Below are positions 46,893 through 55,601 of a DNA stretch of 64,000 bases, in pieces (the first letter of the stretch is position 1; each line of letters begins with the position of its first letter). Source of the DNA: Chloropicon primus. Taxonomy: Eukaryota > Chlorophyta > Chloropicophyceae > Chloropicales > Chloropicaceae. Under the pieces are notes generated by a model, which did not search any database, had not been told where the DNA came from, and saw only the letters and a list, made by a program, of their open reading frames with translations. A program made the position numbers and the translations under genes. The stretch is taken from assembly GCA_023205875.1 (NCBI GenBank), contig CP060761.1, positions 62,001-126,000 of the forward strand, in the 5' to 3' direction.

Positions 46893-48010
46893 TTCAAAGA
46901 AACCGTGGATCAAGTGTTTGGGGTTTTAGCAACGACCACTGGTCCTGCTTCGAGCCTCCCAAGATTCCTCCTTTGTTCCTTTTCAAGATCTAAAAGTACA
47001 CAAACAATCATGCATGTTATTCCCTCTTTCAGCTCTTGCCGGATCTTTCGAAACCGGGGCAGGAATCTCCTCAACAGGACAGGACAGGAGGTTCCCTCCT
47101 TGTCCTCGTCTCTCTCTCTCCTTGGCCAACTCCCGTCCCCATCTACGATGCTGGTGGTGGTCTTGGTCCTCCTCCCATCGCGGAAGCTGGTCTGTCGTCA
47201 TCGAGCTCTCGAGGAGCGAACGAACGAGCAAACACAAAACAAAACAAAACAAAATTATAATCAAGTATTAAATATTTAATATATTTTTCTTCCCTGGACA
47301 GTCCTCTCCTTCTCCCACACGCACTGCTTGCTGTCCTCCCACTCAGTAAAAGATCGTGAGGACACTGTGGTGGGGATCGGAGACGTCTCTCCTCTTCTCT
47401 CCCTCCTTCCTGAGGAACCAGTCCAGCTCGATGCTCATCGGGACCACACTCGCAGTCCTTGAAGGTCCTCCACTCCCAACGTCGATCGTCGTTTCCATTG
47501 ACCAAAGCACTCATCTTTCTCGAACCCAGGACAGGAGGAGGTTCCCTCCCTATCCTCGTCTCTCTCCTTGCCCAACTCCCGTCCCCGTCTCTCCCGAGGC
47601 CTCTCCTCTCCTCTCCTCTCCTCTGCCCGGGCGTTAACTCTCGGATTGCCAAGATTTTTCGAGGAGAATTCCCGAGTGCTGTGGTTAATTCCGTTGCTAA
47701 TGGATGAGCCGAGAGTTAACGCCCGGGCAGAGGAGAGGGGAGGAGGGCGACCACCAGAGGGAGAGGGAGGGGACGAGGGGACGAGAACGCGTCCACGACA
47801 ACGCAACGAAACGACACGACGCGCAGGAAGGGAACCCCTCCGTCGAAAGCGCTTTTCTCTTCGTGAAGGGAAACGGAACGGAACGGAGAGGAGGGAGGGA
47901 GGGAAAGGCGGCGAGGACGAAGAAAAGAAGCGACGTGAGCAGAAGGCGCTCGGTGGTTGACCGCTGCGGAGCCGAACAACAACAACAACAACTGGGAAAA
48001 AAAAGAAAAA
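46893..48010. other. Spacer between the duplicated solenoid genes
   Basis: 1,118 bp. ~46,893-47,035 is the duplicated 3' flank; ~47,036-47,204 is unique to this place but shares a short CAGGACAGGAGG..TCCCTCCT..CTCGTCTCTC block with the flank of each unit, which may mark the recombination joint; 47,205-48,010 repeats the upstream flank of copy 1, including the inverted repeat. No separate gene. Confidence 0.6.
47615..47738. repeat. Perfect 30-bp inverted repeat, 64-nt spacer (copy 2)
   Basis: Arms 47615-47644 and 47709-47738 are identical to those upstream of copy 1 and still exact reverse complements; the 64-nt spacer differs from copy 1 at two positions. It sits ~270 bp before the ATG at 48011. 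Confidence 0.85.
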
Positions 48011-49660
48011 ATGAAAAAGAACGTCGAGTGGTTGTGCGTTTGGCTGGCCGTGGTGGTGGTGGTGGCCGCCGCCACGCCTGTGTACGGCCAGAGGTGGGGG
48101 AGGCCCCACAGCTACGGAAGGTCCAAGGCGAGCACCGTTGGGAGCAGCGGTATTGGCATCGCGAGCGAAACAAGCAAGGCGGAAGTCGACGGCAGCGGCA
48201 CCTTCATGGCCTCCGCTGAGGCCGACGCCGGAGACACCAAAGCAAAGGTCATGGCGATGACCACCGATGGCGCTGCTCAAGGCAGCAGCACCGCCTCCAT
48301 GAGTGGTGCGGGTGAGATGGTCATGACCGAGGTTTCTGGTGACGGAATGTTGACGGGCGAAGCAAAAGGTTCGTCGTCCACCGCAAGTGCTACGGCTGAC
48401 GGCGGGGACGACAATGACCTCCGCGCTTCGGCTGTCGGCTCGGGGAACACCGTCTCTACTGTTGTTGAGGATGCTGACATGAATCACGTTGAAGCCGTGG
48501 CTCATGGTGACGGCAATACAGTGACTGCAACTGCTGAGTTTGGTGCTGAAATGAATCGTGTTGGTGCCGCGGCTCGCGGTGATCGCAATGAAGTGGAGGC
48601 TTTTGCTGGGTTTACTGCTGACATGAATCGTGTTGGTGCCGTGGCTCATGGTGACGGCAATACAGTGATTGCTTTTGCTGTTGACGATGCGGAGGACAAT
48701 CGTGTTGGTGCCGTGGCTCGTGGTGATCGCAATGAAGTGGAGGCTTCTGCTGAGGCTGGTGTTGGCATGAATCGTGTTGGTGCCGTGGCTCGCGGTGATG
48801 ACAATATGGTGATGGCTGTTGCTGAGGGTGCTGACATGAATCGTGTTGATGCCGTCGCTCGTGGTGATGACAATATGGTGATGGCTGTTGCTGAATTTGC
48901 TGACATGAATCGTGTTGATGCCGTCGCTCGTGGTGATGACAATATGGTGATGGCTGTTGCTGAATTTGCTGACATGAATCGTGTTGATGCCGTCGCTCGT
49001 GGTGATGACAATATGGTGATGGCTGTTGCTGAATTTGCTGACATGAATCGTGTTGGTGCCGCGGCTCGTGGTGACAACAATACAGTGGAGGCTTTTGCTG
49101 AGTTTGCTTACATGAATCGTGTTGATGCCGTGGCTCGTGGTGATGACAACACAGTGATTGCTGAGGCTTCTGAGGATGCGGACGACAATCGTGTTGATGC
49201 CGTGGCTCGCGGAAACCGCAACGACGTGACCGTCAAGGCCAAGAAATCTGATCGCAACAGGCTCAGCGCCATGGCTCGCGGAAACCGCAACGACGTGACC
49301 GTCAAGGCCAAGAAATCTGATCGCAACAGGCTCCGCGCCTTGGCTCGCGGAAACCGCAACAACGTGACCGTCGAGACCGAGGAATCTGATCGCAACAGGC
49401 TCAGCGCCATGGCTCGCGGAAACCGCAACGACGTGACCGTCGAGACCGAGGAATCTGATCGCAACAGGCTCCGCGCCATGGCTCGCGGAAACCGCAACGA
49501 CGTGACCGTCAAGGCCAAGAAATCTGATCGCAACAGGCTCCGCGCCTTGGCTCGCGGAAACCGCAACGACGTGACCGTCAAGGCCAAGAAAGCGGAAGGC
49601 GTGGTCAGGCCGGTCCTTGTTCGTGGTAATGGCAGGTCGAAGACAGTTAACGTGCCTTAA
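48011..49660 (+). CDS. Secreted 23-residue-repeat protein, copy 2 (shorter paralogue)
   Basis: 549 residues from the ATG at 48011, which matches the start of copy 1; an open in-frame TTG further up is not used in copy 1 and is ignored. Signal peptide and Ala/Ser/Gly region appear unchanged from copy 1. Only about a third as many acidic repeats are present, followed by six basic-type units, two of which (near 49,373 and 49,442) read VETEES instead of VKAKKS. The C-terminus (VVRPVLVRGNGRSKTVNVP) is the same as copy 1. Both copies look intact, so the pair probably makes two lengths of the same fibre protein. Confidence 0.8.
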   Translation: MKKNVEWLCVWLAVVVVVAAATPVYGQRWGRPHSYGRSKASTVGSSGIGIASETSKAEVDGSGTFMASAEADAGDTKAKVMAMTTDGAAQGSSTASMSGAGEMVMTEVSGDGMLTGEAKGSSSTASATADGGDDNDLRASAVGSGNTVSTVVEDADMNHVEAVAHGDGNTVTATAEFGAEMNRVGAAARGDRNEVEAFAGFTADMNRVGAVAHGDGNTVIAFAVDDAEDNRVGAVARGDRNEVEASAEAGVGMNRVGAVARGDDNMVMAVAEGADMNRVDAVARGDDNMVMAVAEFADMNRVDAVARGDDNMVMAVAEFADMNRVDAVARGDDNMVMAVAEFADMNRVGAAARGDNNTVEAFAEFAYMNRVDAVARGDDNTVIAEASEDADDNRVDAVARGNRNDVTVKAKKSDRNRLSAMARGNRNDVTVKAKKSDRNRLRALARGNRNNVTVETEESDRNRLSAMARGNRNDVTVETEESDRNRLRAMARGNRNDVTVKAKKSDRNRLRALARGNRNDVTVKAKKAEGVVRPVLVRGNGRSKTVNVP

Positions 49661-50021
49661 TTCAAAGAAACCGTGGATCAAGTGTTCGGGGTTTTAGCAA
49701 CGACCACTGGTCCTGCTTCGAGCCTCCCAAGGTTCCTCCTTTGTTCCTTTTCAAGATCTAAAAGTACACAAACACAAACGTTGTCCTTTTTATGCATGTT
49801 TTTTCCCTCTTTCAGCCAGCTCTCCTCCATCAGAAGGCAGAAGACGAGGAGGAAAACGAACCCAAACTCAACCTGGAGGAGGAGAGGAGGGGGTTGGGAA
49901 GAGGGGCAGCACGCGCTGAAGCCAGCTCGAGGAAGGTGTCGTCCCTTTTTCGTGAACTCAACCTTCCCATACTTCTCCATGGCCAGGGAGAGAAGTATGC
50001 TTCCCTAGTGCTGATATAATC
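49661..50021. other. 3' flank of solenoid copy 2 and promoter of the RUN-PX gene
   Basis: 361 bp. The first ~155 bp is the duplicated 3' flank; the rest is unique with an A/G-rich stretch (~49,840-49,900). No gene seen. Confidence 0.5.
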
Positions 50022-53000
50022 ATGATGAACACAACGACGGGGGAAGAGAAGGAAGACCTCGAGCAGGCCGTGGAAGAAGGTGTAATGGAGGATCACGACG
50101 GGTCCTCCCTCGCTTTAAGCGATGTGGATAGCGAGCCAGAGCTCTTGCACGCGCTCGAGCCCATGGATGTTGTCCCGGGTAACGGAGGCCTCGTGGCCAA
50201 GTTTGCAGCGAGGCACACGAAGACAGAGAGCCAGGCTTCGCTGAACGCTTGGCTCGGTGCCGAGGACGAGGCCGAGGAGGGAGAGAGCGTGCAGGCTCAG
50301 GATGTCGGGAAGGAGGGGGAGGGCAGAGAGAGTTCGAGCTCTCTGGCTGCCTCTCCGAGCGGGGAGTATGACGGATGGGTGCTCAAGCTGTGTGGCCTCA
50401 TCGACAGCCTCAAGACGACTCTTGGGAGGGAGGAGTGCGTTGGGCTGCAGAGGCACCAAGGGGAGTACCTCCTGCAGCAGGGTCAGGATCTGCTTGCGGA
50501 GAGGAGGGCCCAGGCTGCCATGCAACACGTCACTTCCTCGACTGCGCCCTCTACTCCGTCACCAACCCGGTCGAGGTCGAGGTCGAGGTCGAGGAGGGAG
50601 CCCTTGGAGGTTGAGAGTGTGGAGGCCTTCATGAAGAGGGCGAAGGAGGCTGTGAACAACCTGCTGGCGTCTGGCGTGGATCAAAACGCGGATGAAAGGG
50701 GTTTCGGTGGAATCAAAGTCGTGTATGATTCAGAGAACGTGACGAAAGTAACGAGTCTGGTGGAGTCCTTCTTGTCCAGAGGCCTGAGGTCCCAGCCTTT
50801 GCATCCACTGGAGCAGGGAATGGAGGTCGTGGATTCGTCCAAGAATGGGGACAGGTCAGAAACCCGGGTGTCTCCGAGGAAAAAGGGGGGGACATGGATC
50901 AAAGGCTTGAGGTGGATGGTTAGCAAACCTCAGCCCTTCAATGTTCTGTATGCAGCGGAGGGCCACGGGATCGACTTGGGCCTGAAAGTGATCACTCCAA
51001 GGCAAAACAGGAACGCCAAGGGGCTGAACAAGCTCCATGCGTGGATGAGGAATTCTTTGGTGGAGGGCTCTCTTGCCTCCAGATTAGACGATCTCTTGCA
51101 GCAGCATTCCTTCCTTAAGATATGGTACGATGACGGCTCTTTCATGCGTTCGGAGGACACTTCCTCTTTCTTTGTGGGACTCCTCAAGCCCCTAAGTGAA
51201 TTGCAGTTCAACATCTTGCTGTGGCCAGCGCAGGATTTCCGGTCAGAGCCTCCAAAGACTCAAGCATATTTCTCCGCCGGCAGGCTTGCGAGAGAGAAGA
51301 AGAATGAGATGGATGCATTTGCCAAGGCGGTGGAGCAGTTTCAAGCCCAGGAGAGGCTCGTTACTGTCATCGGTGAGCACTCGCCTCAGCTGCACGACAT
51401 TGATGAGATTTTAAATTCTCCCAGACAGAAGGGAAAGGGCAAGAAACAATCGAAGAAGGGAAAAAAAAGGTTGGTGGACGCTGCGGAGATTGGCAGAGAA
51501 AAGCTAGAAAGGTCCACGCCTTCACAATCAGACCAAACATTCTCTTTCGACCACTCCTTCTCGTTTACTGAGCTGGTGCCTCCTCCTATCAAGGTTGGAT
51601 TTGAGGTGCCTCCAGTTGACACGAGTAATGGCGCAGCAGACCCTGCAAGCCCATTGCAACAGGAGGCAGTGAACAGTGTGAGCTCACTCAGCAGGGATAT
51701 TGCGGGCAGGATGCATTTTGAGGAAGAGTTGGATTCAGTTAGGGACAAACATGCGCAGGAAGATTCAGAAAAGTCCATCCCGCCAGCAATGGAAAGGAGC
51801 GAGGCCTTCCTGAAGAAGACTGAAGCTGACACAAATAAGATTCTGGAGAGCTTGGAAAGCCACGTGGCCACTTCCCTGGAGAATAACGCAAACGCTTTCT
51901 TGCTGAACAATTACGAGGTGACTGATCCTGATCGGGGTGATGAGGAGCAAAAGGTGATTGAGGAGATAAGCCTGATGGTCGGCTTGGAAGAGAGGATAAG
52001 TGCTTTGAGGGAGGACCCAGATCCGGAGAAGGAAACCGCAGAGTTTCTACGGCGGCACAAGAGTGAATCAGCAGAACATGCCGTGCCAGCTTCCGACAAG
52101 TTTGCGCACAGCGACTTTGGTACCAACAGTCTTCTCGACCATTGTGCTGAGGTTGAGGGTGACATCTCTTTGGATTTGCCTGACGTTCCAACCACGTCTC
52201 TGATTCCTCCGAAGGCAACAACAGAAGGAGCGAAGGGGACAGGTGGCGATGACCATCATTTGCCGTTGGATTTGCCTAACGTTCCAACCACGTCTCTGAT
52301 TCCTCCGAAGGCAACAACAGAAGGAGCAAAGGGGACAGGTGGCGATGACCATCATTTGCCTTTGGATTTGCCTGACGTTCCAACCACGTCTCTGATTCCT
52401 CCGAAGGCAACAACAGAAGCCGCCGATCACGTGGAGGGGGGCGAGGATGACCGCACCTTAGAGCGAGATGACCTGCCTCACCGCTTTTTGCAGCGCATTG
52501 AAGGTCTTGAAAACCCAACACCACCGCCAATCCTCCCGGGTAAATGCGATGGGGAACAGGCAAGGAGTGGTTTGGAGAAAACGATTTCTGATTTGAACAC
52601 GATAAACGACTTGAAGAGCATTCTCACCGATTCGGAGGAACCCTCCCCCAGCCATCGGAAGAATGAATCCTCTGTCGGCATTCTCAATGTTGGAATCATG
52701 GGCATAGAGACTCATGGTGACAAGTGGAGCTCCTACACGGTGTACCAGGTGTATGTCCAGAGCGGGAGCGGCCCCTCCTGGCTCCTGAGAAAGAGGTACA
52801 GCGACTTTGTTCAACTTCACAAAGAGCTCAAGGTCCTCTTTGGTAGTCTTCCAAAGCCCTGGGAGGAGATCAAGCTGGACAAATTTCTTAATTTTGGCCA
52901 CTTGCGATTCAACGCCTCGGTCATCGAGGAGAGGAGGGAGTTGCTCCAGGAGTGCTTGCGGGTGGCTGCAAGCTCGGCGCCACCACTATGCACCTCGGAA

Positions 53001-53753
53001 CCCCTTCTCCGGTTCCTCTCTCCCGAGGAGGGGGAACACGGGATATTAGAGCAGATAGGCTTTAACGGGTCCAACCAGGAGGACCTGAAGATGACCTACG
53101 ATGAGCCCCGCGGCACTGGGCAGTCCGTGCGGCTTGTTGTGGAGGAGCCCTTTGGGAAGGCAGTCCTGGAACAGCTCCAGGTGCAACATGGCCGTTGCTG
53201 CGGGTGTTCGGTGAGGATAAGGGGGAGCACCTGGACGATACCCTCTTCCTTCATCCCCCTCCCCTTTGCCAGCAACAAAGGCTTTGCCCTGTGTGAGTAC
53301 ACCAAGCAGCTCTACTGCACGTCCTGCCACACCAACCAGAAGATGATCCTCCCGTGGGCTGTTTTGCAGGATTGGGATTTCAGGCCAAGGAAGGTCTCCG
53401 GCGTTGCTTATGAGTATCTTTCTTCCATCTTTGAGCAACCCATCCTGTGCGTTTCTGCCATCAGGCCACAGCTCTTTCAGAGGATTTCGCTGTTGGACAC
53501 TGTTCGATTGAGGAGGATCAACCTCCACAAGCGATTTCTGCAGCTCCAGGGGACGGACTTTGAGAAGCCTCTGCTAAATGCGCTTGGGTCAAGGAGCTAC
53601 TTGCTGGAGAACGTGGAGTTCTGGTCCCTCAGAGATCTCATGGATCTCTCCAAGGGCGCCTTCGCGGAGCTCCCAGGGCTTTTGGACAACTTTGAGGCAA
53701 AACTGCAGCAAGCGACGTGGGACTCGCTGAAGAGCAACTTGGCAATGAGCTAA
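50022..53753 (+). CDS. RUN - PX - Rubicon-homology (DUF4206) endosomal/autophagy regulator
   Basis: 1,243 residues, single exon; the start is the first of two adjacent ATGs. A RUN-type domain occupies ~115-410, with a Ser/Arg insert, ending in the typical LHAWMRNSLVEG..LDDLLQQHSFLKIWYDD..LQFNILLW. A long acidic linker follows, with three 32-residue tandem repeats (~717-810). A PX domain sits at ~890-1010 (VYQVYVQSG, LLRKRYSDFVQLHKEL, a Pro-containing loop KPWEEIKL) and should bind PI3P. The last ~220 residues form a Rubicon-homology domain with paired cysteines (GRCCGCSVRI, LYCTSCHTN) and the RPRKVSGVAYEYLSSIFEQP core. RH proteins (Rubicon, PLEKHM1, DEF8) bind Rab7 and control endosome and autophagosome maturation. 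Plants are known for PX-RH proteins; a RUN domain with both is less usual. Confidence 0.85.
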   Translation: MMNTTTGEEKEDLEQAVEEGVMEDHDGSSLALSDVDSEPELLHALEPMDVVPGNGGLVAKFAARHTKTESQASLNAWLGAEDEAEEGESVQAQDVGKEGEGRESSSSLAASPSGEYDGWVLKLCGLIDSLKTTLGREECVGLQRHQGEYLLQQGQDLLAERRAQAAMQHVTSSTAPSTPSPTRSRSRSRSRREPLEVESVEAFMKRAKEAVNNLLASGVDQNADERGFGGIKVVYDSENVTKVTSLVESFLSRGLRSQPLHPLEQGMEVVDSSKNGDRSETRVSPRKKGGTWIKGLRWMVSKPQPFNVLYAAEGHGIDLGLKVITPRQNRNAKGLNKLHAWMRNSLVEGSLASRLDDLLQQHSFLKIWYDDGSFMRSEDTSSFFVGLLKPLSELQFNILLWPAQDFRSEPPKTQAYFSAGRLAREKKNEMDAFAKAVEQFQAQERLVTVIGEHSPQLHDIDEILNSPRQKGKGKKQSKKGKKRLVDAAEIGREKLERSTPSQSDQTFSFDHSFSFTELVPPPIKVGFEVPPVDTSNGAADPASPLQQEAVNSVSSLSRDIAGRMHFEEELDSVRDKHAQEDSEKSIPPAMERSEAFLKKTEADTNKILESLESHVATSLENNANAFLLNNYEVTDPDRGDEEQKVIEEISLMVGLEERISALREDPDPEKETAEFLRRHKSESAEHAVPASDKFAHSDFGTNSLLDHCAEVEGDISLDLPDVPTTSLIPPKATTEGAKGTGGDDHHLPLDLPNVPTTSLIPPKATTEGAKGTGGDDHHLPLDLPDVPTTSLIPPKATTEAADHVEGGEDDRTLERDDLPHRFLQRIEGLENPTPPPILPGKCDGEQARSGLEKTISDLNTINDLKSILTDSEEPSPSHRKNESSVGILNVGIMGIETHGDKWSSYTVYQVYVQSGSGPSWLLRKRYSDFVQLHKELKVLFGSLPKPWEEIKLDKFLNFGHLRFNASVIEERRELLQECLRVAASSAPPLCTSEPLLRFLSPEEGEHGILEQIGFNGSNQEDLKMTYDEPRGTGQSVRLVVEEPFGKAVLEQLQVQHGRCCGCSVRIRGSTWTIPSSFIPLPFASNKGFALCEYTKQLYCTSCHTNQKMILPWAVLQDWDFRPRKVSGVAYEYLSSIFEQPILCVSAIRPQLFQRISLLDTVRLRRINLHKRFLQLQGTDFEKPLLNALGSRSYLLENVEFWSLRDLMDLSKGAFAELPGLLDNFEAKLQQATWDSLKSNLAMS
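52170..52457 (+). repeat. 96-bp coding tandem repeat in the RUN-PX linker
   Basis: Copies begin at 52170, 52266 and 52362 and code LPLDLP[DN]VPTTSLIPPKATTEG; the third is cut short after ~70 bases. Near-identity indicates recent duplication in a disordered linker. Confidence 0.9.
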
Positions 53754-53835
53754 GTAACTCTCACAAAATTTGTAATTTTGTATCAACAAAACGACTCGGA
53801 AAAGGCGACCAAGTACCGCGAGGACAATTTACTTG

Positions 53836-55409
53836 CTACGAGAAACAAGAGCCGCACACGTACTCTGTCAATCTTTCCATCTGGATCGAAGGCGCTTCGG
53901 TTCTCATCAGCTCAAGCACGTAGTGAGACTCGACGCCGCTCTTGAGCTTAAAATCTTCCTGCGCCCTTTGAATCCTGTCCTGGTCTGACTCCATCTGCGT
54001 TTTTAGCTGAGCTTCCAAGACGGCGCAGACCCTCTGGCACCAAGCCTCGAAGTCACGGAAACCTTCGGTCTCAAAGAGGAACATATCCCTGCTTTCGTTT
54101 CGTTCATACCGGCCTATCAGCTTCCGCATGCGAGGGGACTCATAAAGGCAACTTTTGAGCTTTTGAGCTGAATCAATCTCTTCGTCTAAACACGGTGCGG
54201 CATAACGAACCATGAGCGCGCACTGATTCGAGAACTCTGCGTCAGCGCACGTTTCTGCAAACTGATCTATAACGGGAGGAGAGAGTGAGTTCGAGCTGAC
54301 GGCAAAGGACGCCTCATCGTTTCTCACGCCGTGGAGTGTTGCCGAAGGCAGGTAGACCCAGTCGCCCGCGTTCACGGTGCCCTCGTAAACCTTGACGTTC
54401 TCCAACTCGGGGAACGCCTCGAGATCGGGATCGAAGATCTCGAGCTGCTTCGTCACGTACGTTCCCGTGGAGTCGTCGTAGAGCCTCTTCTCGGCCCTCG
54501 CAAACTCCTTGTAGTAATTCAAGTGCGTCCTGGAATCCTCGTAACGTATGGTTCGGAAGGTTTTTCTCCCGATGTACACGCTCATCCAAAAGGGCACGAG
54601 CCAAGCTTGATCAAGCGCAAGGATTCGATTGGCAAGGAAGAAGCCAAAGGCAAAAAGACGCAAAAGTCAGAAGGGCACTCGGTGGAGTTCTTTCGTGTCC
54701 CCTTACCATCCATGTGCAGCTCAGTAATTGTGCCCGGTGGTCCAATGAAAATCTCCGGCTGGCCCAACAGGACGTCGTGGGTGCCACTGGACAGAAACCT
54801 CGACTTGGCTTCCGTCGCGTCATTCTGCGCCAACTCGCGCTCAACCTCGCGGGGCGTCAGCGCGAGGGCCACGAATCTAGGGACAGGCGTGTACTGTCCA
54901 AGAGCAGGGCAAGTCTTCGGTACTCCCGAAGCGCCTCCCGCGTACCTCAGTTCCTTCGCAACGCCTCCCTCGTTCAGAATGATGTAGTCGTCAAGGTACT
55001 CGCCGAGAGGCAGGAGCTTGTGCCTGCTCTGCCCGCCCCAAGAGTTGCTGGAGGGGTCGTAGAGATTCGTCTGAACACTGCCTCCTTTGCACAAGCCTCT
55101 CAGCCCCTGCCAGCCAAGCTTGAACGCCCCGTGGTGCCGCACCTCGTTCTCCACGATCACGACTTGATCCCCGTACTTGTCGAAGAACTCCTTGGTGCTG
55201 CCTATGGAGTCGGCAGGGACCCTGAGGATGGGCACCGTCTTCAGTCCCGCTCGAGGCGGTCGCGATTCTTCTTCAAGAGGTGCACGGGTTGTGATGGCTG
55301 AGAGCAACCCGGAGGACACGTACCACGCGAGAACCACCGCGAGACTCACCACAGCAGGCCAGACCCTCCTCCTCCTCCTCCCCTTCCCCCCTCTCCGCCG
55401 CCGCATCAT
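53836..55409 (-). CDS. Membrane-anchored JmjC/cupin-8 type 2-oxoglutarate oxygenase-like protein, two exons
   Basis: Exon 1 is 55409-54707 and exon 2 54605-53836, with a 101-bp GT..AG intron; together 490 residues. Start is the first of two ATGs (55409). Residues ~1-15 are Arg-rich and are followed by a single hydrophobic anchor (VVSLAVVLAWYVSSGLLSAI), a type II topology that puts the catalytic part in the lumen or outside. The intron splits the iron-binding H-x-D: exon 1 ends TITELHMD and exon 2 starts AWLVPFWMSVYIGRKTF. The second metal histidine is in the WVYLPSATLHGVRN strand. This is the JmjC/cupin-8 arrangement; lumenal members hydroxylate proteins or peptides, and the substrate here is unknown. 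Convergent with the RUN-PX gene (82 bp between stops), divergent with AAR2. Confidence 0.8.
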
Positions 55410-55601
55410 CCTAAACACCCTTTAAACTCGGCCGTTAACATATTTATAAAAAGTATATTCCCCTTTCGAAGGAGAGGAGCCAAGCCATCGCCATCGCCAT
55501 CGCCATCGCCCCTGGTGGCCGGGGATGAAGGACGAGGAGGGCGGGAGGGGGTCGCCGGTGTCCGCTTTCGTCACGGTACACGCACTGCTTGCTCCAGCGT
55601 T

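Larger units (their letters stand above)
41237..49818 (+). repeat. Tandem segmental duplication carrying the solenoid gene and both flanks
   Basis: Unit 1 spans ~41,237-47,035 and unit 2 ~47,205-49,818. The 5' flanks align at a 5,968-bp offset with scattered substitutions and small indels; the first ~600 coding bases look identical; the 3' flanks align for ~150 bases past the stop. The units differ mainly in the number of internal 69-bp coding repeats (copy 2 is 3.2 kb shorter). Confidence 0.92.

Noticed and set aside
42539-49681. Long antisense frames over the solenoid genes (up to ~750 codons)
   Set aside because: Repetition of a 69-bp unit, a multiple of three, keeps antisense frames open automatically; sequences such as SSPRATAPTRFM repeats are by-products.
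53755-53800. TGTAA as a green-algal polyadenylation signal
   Set aside because: TGTAA occurs after four plus-strand genes (near 8029, 39360, 53770, 57006) but was not found after most minus-strand genes, so it cannot be called a rule here.
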